From Pampus argenteus (Eukaryota > Chordata > Actinopteri > Scombriformes > Stromateidae): a DNA stretch of 64,000 nucleotides. The position numbers were made by a program, and so were the translations under genes. Below are positions 10,240 to 18,599 of the stretch, piece after piece. Numbering within the stretch: the first letter of the stretch is position 1; every line of letters begins with the position of its first letter. The notes below the pieces were generated by a model. It did not search any database. It was not told where the DNA came from and was given only the letters and a program-made list of their open reading frames with translations. The stretch spans positions 15,140,501 through 15,204,500 of the forward strand of contig CM072862.1 of assembly GCA_036937835.1 (NCBI GenBank), written 5' to 3'.

Positions 10240-11340
10240 AGCTGTTCTTGGGTATTTTTAGCTGTGTTTTGGGTCATTATCTTGTTGGAGGACCCATGAC
10301 CTGCGACTGAGACCAAGCTTTCTGACACTGGGCAGCACATTTCTCTCCAGAATGCCCTGATAGTCTTGAGATTTCATTTTACCCTTCACAGATTCAAACA
10401 CCCTGTGCCAGATGCAGCAACGCAGCCACAGAACATAACTGAGCCTCCTCCATGTTTCACAGTAGATACAGTGTTCTTTTCCTTGTATGCTCCATTTTTG
10501 CATCTGTGAACATAGAGCTGATGTGATTTGCCAAAAAGCTCAAGTTTTGTTTCATCTGTCCAAAGGACATTTCTCCAGAAGCTTTGTGGCTTGTTATCAT
10601 TCATTTTGGCAAATTCCAGGCTTGGTTTTTGTATGATTTAGGTTCAACAGTGGCGTTCTCCTTGGTCGTCTTCCCTTAAGACCACTTGGGCTCAAACAGC
10701 GATGGATATTGCGATCTGATACTGACGTAACTTGACCATGGAGTTCACCTCCAATCTGTGTGGAAGTTGTTCAGGACTCTTTGGTTACCATTCGTATCAT
10801 CTGTCTCTTCAATTTACCATCAATTGACTATAGTCCCATGGATCTTAAACTTCTGAATAATATGTGCAACTGTGGTCACAGAAACATCAAGCTGCTTGCA
10901 GATGGTCTTATAACCTTTAACTTTAACATGCTTGTCTATAATTGTCTTCCCAATCTCCTGAGACAGCTCTCTCTTTAGCTTTATGTGGTCTATGTTCAGT
11001 ATGGTACAAACCATGATACCAAACAGCACAGAGACTATTTTTCCCCTTTTACCCTTTAAACAGACAAACTGGCTGATCACAAGTTTGAAGACACCTGTTA
11101 TGCTAATTTCAGGAAACACCTTAGTTTAACATGTCCCTGCGGGTACATCATTTTCAGTCTTTTCTAGGGCTACCACCATTTTTGTCCAGGCCAGTTTCAT
11201 TATTTAGTTGTTTTTTAATGAATATCTGATTGTCATTAGTTAATTTTCAGTATTTTTATGTATTACCAGTTTTGTCAGTTTCAAGTTATTTCAGTGGCTA
11301 TTGTGGGTTTTTTCTTTCTTTAACCAACAATTGTGTCCAC
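10240..11340 (-). mobile_element. Tc1-like DNA transposon relic (Tc1/mariner)
   Basis: Sits in intron 1 of znf280d. In pieces of different minus-strand frames it encodes the N-terminal helix-turn-helix (KGYKTICKQLDVSVTTV near 10870-10980), then the catalytic core FWRNVLWTDETKLELFG near 10550, HGGGSVMFCGC near 10440, and LQQDNDPKHS near 10260, giving the first two Asp of the DDE triad. Downstream of the second Asp the frame breaks and no third acidic residue follows. Upstream, 11160-11210 (AGGGCTACCA...TTTTTGTCCAGGCC) resembles the outer part of a Tc1-like element. Frameshifts and the missing C-terminus mark it as inactive. Exact ends are uncertain. Confidence 0.88.
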
Positions 11341-11988
11341 GTCTGTAGCTTTACAAAAGCCTGACAAGATGGCGCAGTATTGTGGATGATGCAGCTCCCC
11401 AAACACAGAGACAATTTCTACGCTATTAACATGCATGCACGTTTTCATTATGTACTTATCTCTGTTTGCCAATGTGTGAAGGTGAATAAACTTGGGCCCT
11501 GGCAGTTTTTAACGATAACACAGCTGGATAAACTGCTCTGGGAATGAAAGGATGCTTGATGCAGTTTTGACACAACCTAATGAATTAAAATGTCAATTGA
11601 TTTACTGAATATCTAAGAGTTTATTACGCTAAAAACCTCAAACACCACTACGTTATCTAAATAGTTGCTAGGTCATTTGCAAACAAGGGAGCGTTAATTT
11701 AGCTAATGCTAACGAGCTAACGTTAACCTCTTCGTGTTAACACAATGCTCATTGTTTTGAGTCGCTGCAGTCTGCGACAGGATTTAATAAATAAAAGTAT
11801 ATAATAAGACGTGTGGATGCTGTTACAACACATGTGGTCTCCATGTTATCACGTCGCTACGTTGCAATAATGATCGGTTATCGATAACCTCACAATAATA
11901 GTAGCTCGGCTCCGCTAACACGGTCACAGTATCTGGGAGGTGGGTGTTGGGACAAAGACTGAGTTTGTTGTCCAGGGATTTAACTTAC
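11341..11988. other. znf280d intron 1, unannotated part
   Basis: Lies between the Tc1 relic and the putative first exon. No gene or clear repeat. The part near 11690-11730 is rich in GCTAAC/GTTAAC repeats of a few bases, as often seen near fish promoters. Confidence 0.5.
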
Positions 11989-12200
11989 GTCTCTCACGCC
12001 GAGCCTGCAGGTTTCAAGGCAGAAGCGTGTGTTGACATCAACTTCAGCACAGTCCTCGGCCTCTGGACGATGGAGGTGAGACAGTACGGCTCTCAGCTAC
12101 TCGACAGCGGAGGAGGAAAGTGTGTCGTCGGGCCAAGGCAGCGGAAATACTCGGTGTCTGTCTGGACCAACCAGCCGCCTTTCTGTTCATAACTTCCTTT
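11989..12200 (-). other. znf280d: Putative non-coding first exon and promoter of znf280d
   Basis: The coding exon that begins at 9856 has an acceptor seven bases upstream of the ATG, so at least one 5' untranslated exon must lie upstream. On the minus strand a consensus donor (GAC then GTAAGT) sits at 11988, next to a locally GC-richer stretch running up to about 12200. The 3' boundary (11989) is supported by the donor; the transcription start is a guess. No coding content is assigned. Confidence 0.5.
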
Positions 12201-12849
12201 TTAATTTGTAGTACTTCCTGCTCTCTTCGGCGGTAGTACTTAAAATAAGCATTTGTTTCCCCTTTAGGATTAAAGTAAGGGTTCACAAAGTCTGACTTAA
12301 AACAACAGTCAGGAGACCAAGTTAAAACATATTTTAACATTGAAACGTATTTTCTTGCCATAATGGAGGCCAAAATCCATAAGCCTCCTTGTGTGCAAAA
12401 CTGTATTTAAATCTGTACGAAACTTTTGATGTTCAAATAAATCTAATCTAGTAAATATATTTCAACATTACAGTCTTTTTAATCCCTCTTTTACTTTTTA
12501 CTATAATTCCACCTAAGTTCAACAGAGAAACACTGCCAAGGAAAAACAAAGAGGGAAAAAAGGCTGTGAATATGGTAGATATTCACTTAATAACGAATTC
12601 AGGGTGACAAACGTGTTTCCTTTGCCTCGGTTGTCATCACCTGGAAGAGGGTGATTCCTGCACCACCTGTCTTTTGCTCCCCAGGGATGAGTGCAAGTGA
12701 TGGCTGCATTTTGTGGAGCCCAGCTGCCCTCCCATCAGCTCAGTGGCAGATGGGCGCTAAGGCCACACCTAAGTCCTAGAAAGACAATGATGAGGAGGAT
12801 GACTGCTGTGTCTATTACCTGGAGGACCTGATGGCTCTCTTCAGGGACC
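12201..12849. other. Stretch upstream of znf280d, no gene
   Basis: An ORF over 12044-12373 is not similar to anything I know. From about 12650 the sequence is GC-richer (CACCACCTG..., CTCCCATCAGCTCAGTGG) and may be the degraded 5' part of the LINE that follows. No confident feature. Confidence 0.45.
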
Positions 12850-13700
12850 TTGCATGAGTTGTCTCTGCACCCATCGTATCTATGTGTCATACATAGGACC
12901 CTCTGCTCAGCGCTGCAACAAGTTCAATCTGTGCTACCCAACACTCTACTTAAACAGACATTGAAGACTCTGGAACTGCCAATCAGCGATCAAACAGGCA
13001 GACACCATCTCAGCCTACGCCTCCCTCCAGAGTCTCCACTTTCTAGCCTTGACACAGACTTGGATTACTCCAGAGAACACCTCCACTCCAGCTGCCCTCT
13101 CAATTGCCTACTTGTTCGCACAAACTCCCAGACCCTCGGGGGAAGGAGGGGGGGCTGGATTCATTATTGTACCAAAGTGGTCCTACCAGGTCCTTCTGCA
13201 GAAACACTTGACCAGGTCTGCATCTGAATTTTGTGCTGTCTCTGTCACCCTTCCTATCAAGCTTCACATTGCAGTGATCTATCGTCCACCTCTATAATTT
13301 CTTCAATGAGATGGATGCCCTCCTCAACTGCTTCCCTGAAGATGAATTCTTAAGAAACCCACCTTTGACACCGCTGACATCTGGAACTACAGACCTCTTC
13401 TTTAATAAATGTGCCATCTCTAACCAACTGTCCTCCTATCTCTCAACACAAAACAACCACCTAGAGCCCCATCAGTCAAACTTTAAGACCACACGCTCCA
13501 CTGAAACAGCCCTGCTCGGAGTTCCTCCTGCTGCTAGAGCCTCATCCCTTTCATTGGTTTTGATTTTCCTCGACCTGTCTGCTACATTTGACAACATAAA
13601 CCACCAGATCATCCTCTCCACTCTCACTGAACTAGGCATCACTGACTCTTCGCTATCCTGGTTCATATCATACCTGACGAATTGCACTTATCAGGTCACA
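12850..13700 (+). mobile_element. L2-type LINE relic: endonuclease and reverse transcriptase pieces
   Basis: The plus strand carries an apurinic-type endonuclease piece (TQTWITPENTSTPAALS near 13050, then KLHIAVIYRPPL near 13270) and, after an internal deletion, a reverse transcriptase piece (QNNHLEPHQSNFKTTRSTET near 13450, LVLIFLDLSATFDNINHQII near 13560, LGITDSSLSWF). The LSATFDNINHQ segment is the RT motif with the first catalytic Asp. Known: this order and these motifs fit fish L2/Maui-like LINEs. It is broken by frame changes and truncated before the RT YADD motif. It separates znf280d from its truncated paralogue. Confidence 0.88.
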
Positions 13701-13956
13701 TGGAATGGCTTCCTGGAGTTATATCAAGATAACTACTATTTTTCAGTGTGTTTGCTCCAATGCTTTTATAAAAATAATAATAAAAAATGTGGAGAAAATC
13801 TTAAATTAAATAAATCTTTTACACAACATTTTGACTTGTCAACTACAGGTGTAATTAAAAACATAACTATAAGGGCCAACAGACTCAGTCACTTAAATGT
13901 GCAAATAATGCATGCAATATAATAATGCAAGTCATTTGTTCAACGGATGCGAAACA

Positions 13957-13962
13957 TTTATT
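13957..13962 (-). terminator. Polyadenylation signal of znf280d-like paralogue
   Basis: AATAAA on the minus strand, about 87 nt downstream of the TAG at 14049. Position and spacing suit a short authentic 3' UTR and argue for a gene end made after the duplication. Confidence 0.5.
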
Positions 13963-14048
13963 TGAGACAGCAAATTGTTTATAAATATAATAAACTTGTG
14001 GACTTCTCCATTATAACCTTTGGAGGCGTAATGTGTTTGATTGGTATA

Positions 14049-14284
14049 CTAAAGTTTGTTTGTTGTGCTGGTTGAGTTAAGTTTAAAGATGGTTAGAAAG
14101 GGGAAAGGGAGAAGTACAGAGAGGTTTTGTGAGTTGGTTTGGTCTGATGTTGTTGCATATACTGCAGGGCTCTGGACACTGGATGAGGACAGCAGGTTGT
14201 TGCTGATTTGCTGCATTTCAGAAGTGTGGATGCCACCATAAGCCTCAGGTGTCACTGTGGCTTGAGAAACTTTCTGCATGCCAT
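14049..14284 (-). CDS. znf280d-like paralogue, terminal exon
   Basis: Enters in phase 1 after TTTTTCAG and ends TAG at 14051-14049. The first part copies znf280d coding exon 4; from the point where that exon continues QTIAVPV this copy runs into SVLLPFPFLTIFKLNSTST and stops. A weak internal donor (TCT then GTACTT) exists near the divergence point, so another 3' exon is possible. Confidence 0.72.
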
Positions 14285-14903
14285 CTGAAAAACATCACAT
14301 AAGCCCTTACATTCAATTTTGCATTATCATAAAACTACAACCCCTTTATAAAGTCTTGTGAATTACAGTGAGTAAAAAGAGAGTAAAAAACAGATCACCT
14401 CTATTTTACCTGTTACTATTGGTAATGAATTCCTGGGAGAGCTGATCAACTCGGTGTCACTTGATAACTGGGGAGAAGCCACAATGAAATCCTGGGAATA
14501 GAGAAACACAGACCATAATTCAATATACATTTCACTTATTATTCATGTAACTTCTTATAAACTAATGTCATAAATAACACCATTACTTGGCTATTTAAGA
14601 AAACAGGCTGTGGAGTTTCTTCTTTCACTGTAGGTGGCAGTGCATGTGTCTGAAGAGATGCAGGGTCTGGCTTACAATCTATTTGGTCAATGCCTGTAAG
14701 AAAATACAAGAGCCAAGACCAAATAAGGCACATCAACAGGTTGTTGGTTAAATGACACCATCTACACCGACATGTTCTCTAAGAATATACTGTGACATAC
14801 TCAACTCTCTATCATCCTCTTCCTCTTTCAAGTGAATTTGTGAAGTCAGTTTCTGCCACGGCTCAAGCTCCTCCTCCTCACATACCAGTAAAAGTTCTGA
14901 CAT
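14049..14903 (-). CDS. Zinc-finger-less znf280d paralogue, four exons, 175 residues
   Basis: Seen: exons 14903-14801, 14693-14587, 14491-14410 and 14284-14049 (acceptor of the first at 14910) join in frame to 528 nt ending in TAG. The protein starts MSELLLVCEEEELEPWQK, against MSELFMECVEEELEPWQK in znf280d. The later exons carry TPQPVFLNSQ (znf280d TPQPVIVNNQ), DFIVASPQLSSDTELI (GYIVTSPQLSNNSEFI) and MQQISNN...SVQSPAVY (VQQISNN...NVQSPAVY). Intron positions and phases are the same as in znf280d coding exons 1-4, so it arose by DNA duplication, not retrocopying. After NSQNL it diverges into a short unrelated tail and a stop; no zinc finger follows. Inference: a small acidic nuclear protein that could compete with znf280d for partners of its N-terminus. 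It could instead be a young pseudogene or part of a longer transcript with 5' exons upstream. Confidence 0.75.
14410..14491 (-). CDS. znf280d-like paralogue, exon 3
   Basis: 82 nt, phase 0 to 1 (counterpart 100 nt; an 18-nt, six-codon difference). Encodes DFIVASPQLSSDTELISSPR and a short tail. Donor GTAAAAT resembles GTAAATC of the counterpart. Confidence 0.75.
14587..14693 (-). CDS. znf280d-like paralogue, exon 2
   Basis: 107 nt, phase 1 to 0 as in its counterpart (206 nt), so about 99 nt (33 codons) shorter. It encodes IDQIDCKPDPASLQTHALPP and TVKEETPQPVFLNSQ. The size difference is a multiple of three, preserving the frame. Confidence 0.72.
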
Positions 14904-14910
14904 TTTAGAC
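14801..14910 (-). CDS. znf280d-like paralogue, exon with start codon
   Basis: Acceptor TTACAG, then GTCTAAA and ATG at 14903-14901, 103 coding nt, donor GTATGTCACAG, almost the same as the donor of the znf280d counterpart (GTATGTTACAG). The Asp-rich tail of znf280d is replaced by KEEEDDREL. The seven bases before the ATG are open in frame, so translation could also enter from upstream. Confidence 0.75.
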
Positions 14911-15153
14911 CTGTAACAGAAAACAACTGCCTCTAAAGCACCTAGTTTACATTATGTACATCCAAACACATTTTTACTCTCACATCTTTGTATTCTTTAA
15001 CATTACATAATATTAAGTAATATTATGTATTTAAAAAAAGTGTAGAAGTAGGCAGTTTTTGGCAGCACAAACAAAGATTTGTTTTAGTCGCATTATCTGC
15101 CTTACATTAACTGTCATTTCTTAAGATCCACTCTACTGAAATCAAATACAAAC

Positions 15154-15229
15154 CTTTGAGGAATTACAGGTACGTAGACTTGCTCATCACAGCTGTCCTC
15201 TGCTCCTGGAGCATTCAGCTCAGCTGTTC
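15154..15229 (-). CDS. Possible upstream in-frame exon of znf280d-like paralogue
   Basis: Between acceptor GTCACAG and donor GTTTGT are 76 nt encoding TAELNAPGAEDSCDEQVYVP and VIPQ. Leaving in phase 2, it joins GTCTAAA-ATG at 14910 in frame, giving ...PQRSKMSELLL. Acidic, no known domain. The acceptor choice is uncertain, as an alternative lies 15 bases upstream. It may be untranslated leader. Confidence 0.4.
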
Positions 15230-15481
15230 CTGTGACATCAGATCTATTAGATAAAAACAACCTTTTACTAGAATCAAATGAGCTACAAAAGCAGAAGTTA
15301 TGATACAAGCTATTCTGTACAATAGTAGTAGTATGAAATTACTCTCTGTTCTTCACACTAACCCTAAGCTGCAAATTAAATTGAATTGAATACAGTTTTT
15401 TAGTGACTTGTGAACACTAATACATTACTGACAGACATACAAATCCATGAAATGTGCATTCTTAAAAAGATCAATACTAAC

Positions 15482-15555
15482 CTGTCCTGGAACCTGATGC
15501 CACATATGTAGTGTCACACTGATGTTCATCAATCTTCTGCTCTCGGTGTTTATCT
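15482..15555 (-). CDS. Possible further upstream exon of znf280d-like paralogue
   Basis: 74 nt between TCTTCAG and GTTAGT. In one frame it reads DKHREQKIDEHQCDTTYVAS then GSRT and joins the exon at 15229 in phase 1. No start codon was found upstream in this frame, and no family is recognised. Offered because two consecutive candidate exons share compatible phases. Confidence 0.3.
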
Positions 15556-16412
15556 CTGAAGACATGATATAAATATTTGTTTACCAATAAATAACAAACC
15601 TATTACAACTCATTTTATGACATTTCAAAAAAGTTATTAGAGCATTTTGCTGTGTAAACGTCTGTGTGGTACACACAGCAGAGCATGGATACCTGTAAAA
15701 CATAATGCCATCAAATGCAAAAGCCAGTACAAATACTAATGTATAGTATGCTATTAAAACCAGAAAAACAACATTTCACTCAGAAAACTGCTATAAAAAA
15801 AATGGTTGTCTTATATTCAAGGACTGCTTCCAAGAGCCTGTGTGAGTATGTAACTGTACTATGATGTATATTCCAAAAAATACTTTTCAAAAACAGGTGT
15901 TGGAAAAGGTGGGTTTGTCTTATAATCACGGTCGCCTGATATTTGGACCAATACAAAAAGTATTGTCAAAGTGACTTGGAGACACTGTCTGCAGATTTAA
16001 AACTCATATTATTATCTTATTATACATGTTATTGTTTGAAACCTGGGTGTGCTTCAGTTACCACCCACAATTCAGTTGGTAGTTCATTAAACATTTCTTA
16101 AATAGGATACTAATAAGAGAGTATACCATAAACCAAATGATGCTTTCACAAATTACACGCCTGTATGGAGCAATATGGCTTCTATAAGCGGAACCTTAAG
16201 TTTTCTGCTTTTAGTCAATCAGTCAACAAGTCAGTTGATAAAATTTTAGTTTAAGAACATTTTAGCTGATAATTTGCATTATATATTACTGGTGCAGTGC
16301 CCATTCAAAACAGGCTGTTCCTGAGAACACTGCACTGCACTTCCTTGGGTCCTGAGCAATACACCCAATATATAATATAACAGTAATATAAAACAAAAAC
16401 AGTGGTACAAAA
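15556..16412. other. Stretch between paralogue and Myb/SANT-like gene
   Basis: No gene recognised. About 15800-15960 contains two similar phrases (GTCTTATATTCAAGG and GTCTTATAATCACGG) and TATTTGGACCAATAC, which recall a widespread vertebrate repeat; the family was not identified. The 3' UTR of the Myb/SANT-like gene must start here, but no canonical AATAAA was found near its stop. Confidence 0.4.
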
Positions 16413-16577
16413 TTACATTTTTTCTAAGAAGCGCTCAACCAAGGATAAAAAACGCTCTGTGTTGTGCTGTGTCTCCCTGTGGCGCTCCTCCTCTTTCACA
16501 CTCTCCTTCTCCAGGAAGTCCATGAAGGGGTCGGACTTCCTCCTCTTCGGCGGTGGGGGTGGGGGCTCCACGGTGTC
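16413..16577 (-). CDS. Myb/SANT-like gene, terminal exon
   Basis: 165 nt with the TAA stop, encoding DTVEPPPPPPKRRKSDPFMD, then a Glu/Arg-rich helix (EERHRETQHNTERFLSLVER). GC-rich relative to its surroundings, consistent with coding constraint. Confidence 0.88.
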   Translation of the reverse strand, partial: DTVEPPPPPPKRRKSDPFMDFLEKESVKEEERHRETQHNTERFLSLVERFLEKM

Positions 16578-18274
16578 CTGAGAACAACATTACATACATC
16601 ACAACACAATTTCATCCACTGCACAAAAGGTGTTACAGAATTAGGTACTAATGGCTGTGTACAGGACATGGTAGTAACAATACACATTAAAATTAACATT
16701 TTGCACATCATGCTCCACATTATTAATCTTAAAAGACCAATAATCTGTCCAAGATGAACAAATCACATATGGCTGTATGCTTACCATAGTAGTTGGGATG
16801 TCTTCCTCCTCTGCTCCAGCATCCACCAACAGAGGAGGGTCCATGCATGGCCTCGCACCCAACACCTCGTGCATGTCCTCATAGTACTGCCAATTTGTGG
16901 CAGTGACCTCGCCCGCGTCAGTCCCTGCCCGGGATTTGCCAGTTTTCAGCTCCTGTAGTAAGCAAAACATCAAAATTTAATTGTTGATACAATGCACACT
17001 GAATGATCTCAGACCACATGATTTTCATATACTTATAGCAGGCTTTCACCAAGCTCTTCCTAGTTAAGGCAGCCTTTCACTTGAAAGACAGCCTTTTCAA
17101 GTCAGTAGGGCTGCATGTGTCTGACACTGGCCACCTTGACATTTTCTGTGGGAAACACTGTGTAGGACAGGGTATCAAACTCAAAATGACAGAGGGCCGA
17201 AATCAAACGCTGGAATGAAGTCGAGGGCAAAATTCATTACGTATTCAAAGAAGCATGTGTTGTGCATACACAAATGTATTGTCAAAACTAAGCCAATAAC
17301 ACAAATACTCATTCCCAACATATATTTATTATTGTATGTGCTGGTACACAACTCTGGGCCTATTGTACTTACAATTCTTGTGCACAAAATGTTGTTTCAA
17401 GTCATATTTTTATATCAATGCTATATCATATTTTCTATACGAGTACATATGTGAAATGTTTTCTGGTGTGGGACATTACTGCTTACCTTGTACCTTTTCT
17501 TTAAATTCTCCCATTTCTTGGAGACCTGCTGGGAGGACACCTTCCCCTCTAGCTCCAACTCGCTGATCAGTGCCCTGTGTTGTAAATGGAGAAATAACGT
17601 GTGAGGAGGGCAGTAAACACTTTAAAAAGATAAATAATGAAACAAACAAACCATTACGAGCAACCTAGAACTCAAAAATTATTATTATTACTCACTGCCA
17701 CTGTTGTTTCGCTGATGCCTTTGATTTAAGGAACCGCGGCTCATTGTCGGCGCGGAACCTTATCAGCCTCCTTGTTTGGGCTTGAGACCCTGTGAAATAC
17801 ACGGTCATACTTGTGATAATAGTTAGCGAAATGTAATGTATTTACACGAAGTTTGATTGATAAGCACCACGCAGTGTTACATCAACTGGTGGTGTAACAT
17901 GATATATGTGGCATGGTGTATGACTATTTTCGTACCATTCGATACCCCTTAGCCCCATATGCTACTTTGGGCACTTACCTGTCCACTTAGCTATTTTACG
18001 TGTTTTGCTAGCGGAGTTCGGTCAGCTTATTTGGTCAAAACAACTACGTTTCTTGTAAATACTTGAAGTTGCAGTTTTTTTCACCCTTCCGTACATCGTT
18101 AGCTTGCTGCTACACGCTAATCTAGCGATTCCCCCACCTACGTTTTATGGAGAATCTCACCACTACACATTGTGACAATGTCAAACTTTATACAACACTT
18201 TATAAACAGTTATAAATAGTTATTTACGAAAAACAATACTCACATTTATGTCTGTCGAGAGATGTCGCCGCCAT
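16413..18274 (-). CDS. Myb/SANT-like DNA-binding domain protein, complete, 181 residues
   Basis: Seen: exons 18274-18244, 17789-17696, 17574-17487, 16952-16785 and 16577-16413 join in frame to 546 nt (stop TAA at 16415-16413); all four introns are GT-AG. The N-terminal trihelix has spaced tryptophans W11, W41, W63 and W92 and the signature VSKKWENLKKRYKELKTGKS, followed by WQYYEDMHEVLGARP. A hexaproline run and the basic KRRK (138-141) follow as a likely nuclear signal, and the C-terminus is a charged coiled-coil-like helix ending SLVERFLEKM. Known: such proteins are common in fish and resemble the Myb-like protein of Harbinger transposons, from which several host genes derive. Inferred: nuclear DNA-binding regulator. 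No Harbinger transposase or element ends were seen nearby, and the exon structure is intact, so it is probably a host gene. No gene name is assigned. Confidence 0.87.
16785..16952 (-). CDS. Myb/SANT-like gene, exon 4
   Basis: 168 nt, phase 0 to 0, encoding ELKTGKSRAGTDAGEVTATN then WQYYEDMHEVLGARPCMDPP and an acidic DAGAEEED stretch. The GxGTxxGE...W...MxExLGxRP arrangement is the family's hallmark. Confidence 0.9.
17487..17574 (-). CDS. Myb/SANT-like gene, exon 3
   Basis: 88 nt, phase 2 to 0, encoding ALISELELEGKVSSQQVSKK and WENLKKRYK, the recognition-helix region. Confidence 0.9.
17696..17789 (-). CDS. Myb/SANT-like gene, exon 2
   Basis: 94 nt, phase 1 to 2, encoding SQAQTRRLIRFRADNEPRFL and KSKASAKQQW: helices 1 and 2 of the trihelix. 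Acceptor TTTCACAG, donor GTGAGT. Confidence 0.87.
18244..18274 (-). CDS. Myb/SANT-like gene, exon 1
   Basis: ATG at 18274-18272 in context TTTAATGGCGGCG, encoding MAATSLDRHK plus one base, then the strong donor GTGAGT. The start was chosen because the next exon needs a one-base carry and supplies the first tryptophan of the domain across the junction (T plus GG). Confidence 0.8.
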
Positions 18275-18276
18275 TA
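18267..18276 (-). promoter_or_regulatory. YY1-like site at the Myb/SANT-like start codon
   Basis: The plus strand reads GCCGCCATTA, so the minus strand has AATGGCGGC around the ATG. This is the common YY1 core overlapping a translation start at CpG-type promoters. Based on motif match only. Confidence 0.4.
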
Positions 18277-18356
18277 AATTCAGAATGCCGCTTTGTGTTA
18301 TGGGAAATGTTTCGTAGCCCTCCTTTCGGAGTCAGTGTGTGAAGACGCTGTCACTC

Positions 18357-18375
18357 GCATTCTGGGAAATGTAGT
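18357..18375 (-). promoter_or_regulatory. ZNF143/THAP11-type promoter motif
   Basis: The minus strand reads ACTACATTTCCCAGAATGC, an almost perfect match to the known ZNF143/THAP11 element found at many vertebrate CpG promoters. It lies 83 bases upstream of the Myb/SANT-like start codon. A weaker copy (CTACGAAACATTTCCCATAA) lies at about 18294-18314. Confidence 0.7.
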
Positions 18376-18533
18376 CACGTTTTTTAAATAATCTACTCGC
18401 TCAAAACACTCAAAATTACGACTAGGGGAGAAAAAGATAATCCAACAGCAGGGGAGATAGCTACTCCTAATTATTAGTAACTTGAAACAAAAAATCACAG
18501 AGAGCAGTTAAACACACGCGCGCTTGTTTAGGT

Positions 18534-18539
18534 CACGTG
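18534..18539 (-). promoter_or_regulatory. CACGTG E-box in GTCACGTGA context
   Basis: GGTCACGTGATGAC is close to the USF/TFE-type site. It lies about 260 bases upstream of the Myb/SANT-like ATG, in the same promoter block as the ZNF143-type motif and a CGCGCG stretch. Functional binding is inferred. Confidence 0.5.
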
Positions 18540-18599
18540 ATGACAACTGAACCATCTCCATGGCAACTGAGCGGCTTCAGTCAGCTGCTACAGCATGTG

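Noticed and set aside
12044..12373. 109-codon minus-strand frame across the putative znf280d leader exon
   Set aside because: Its end passes the znf280d donor region and the sequence resembles no protein; probably GC-rich promoter DNA.
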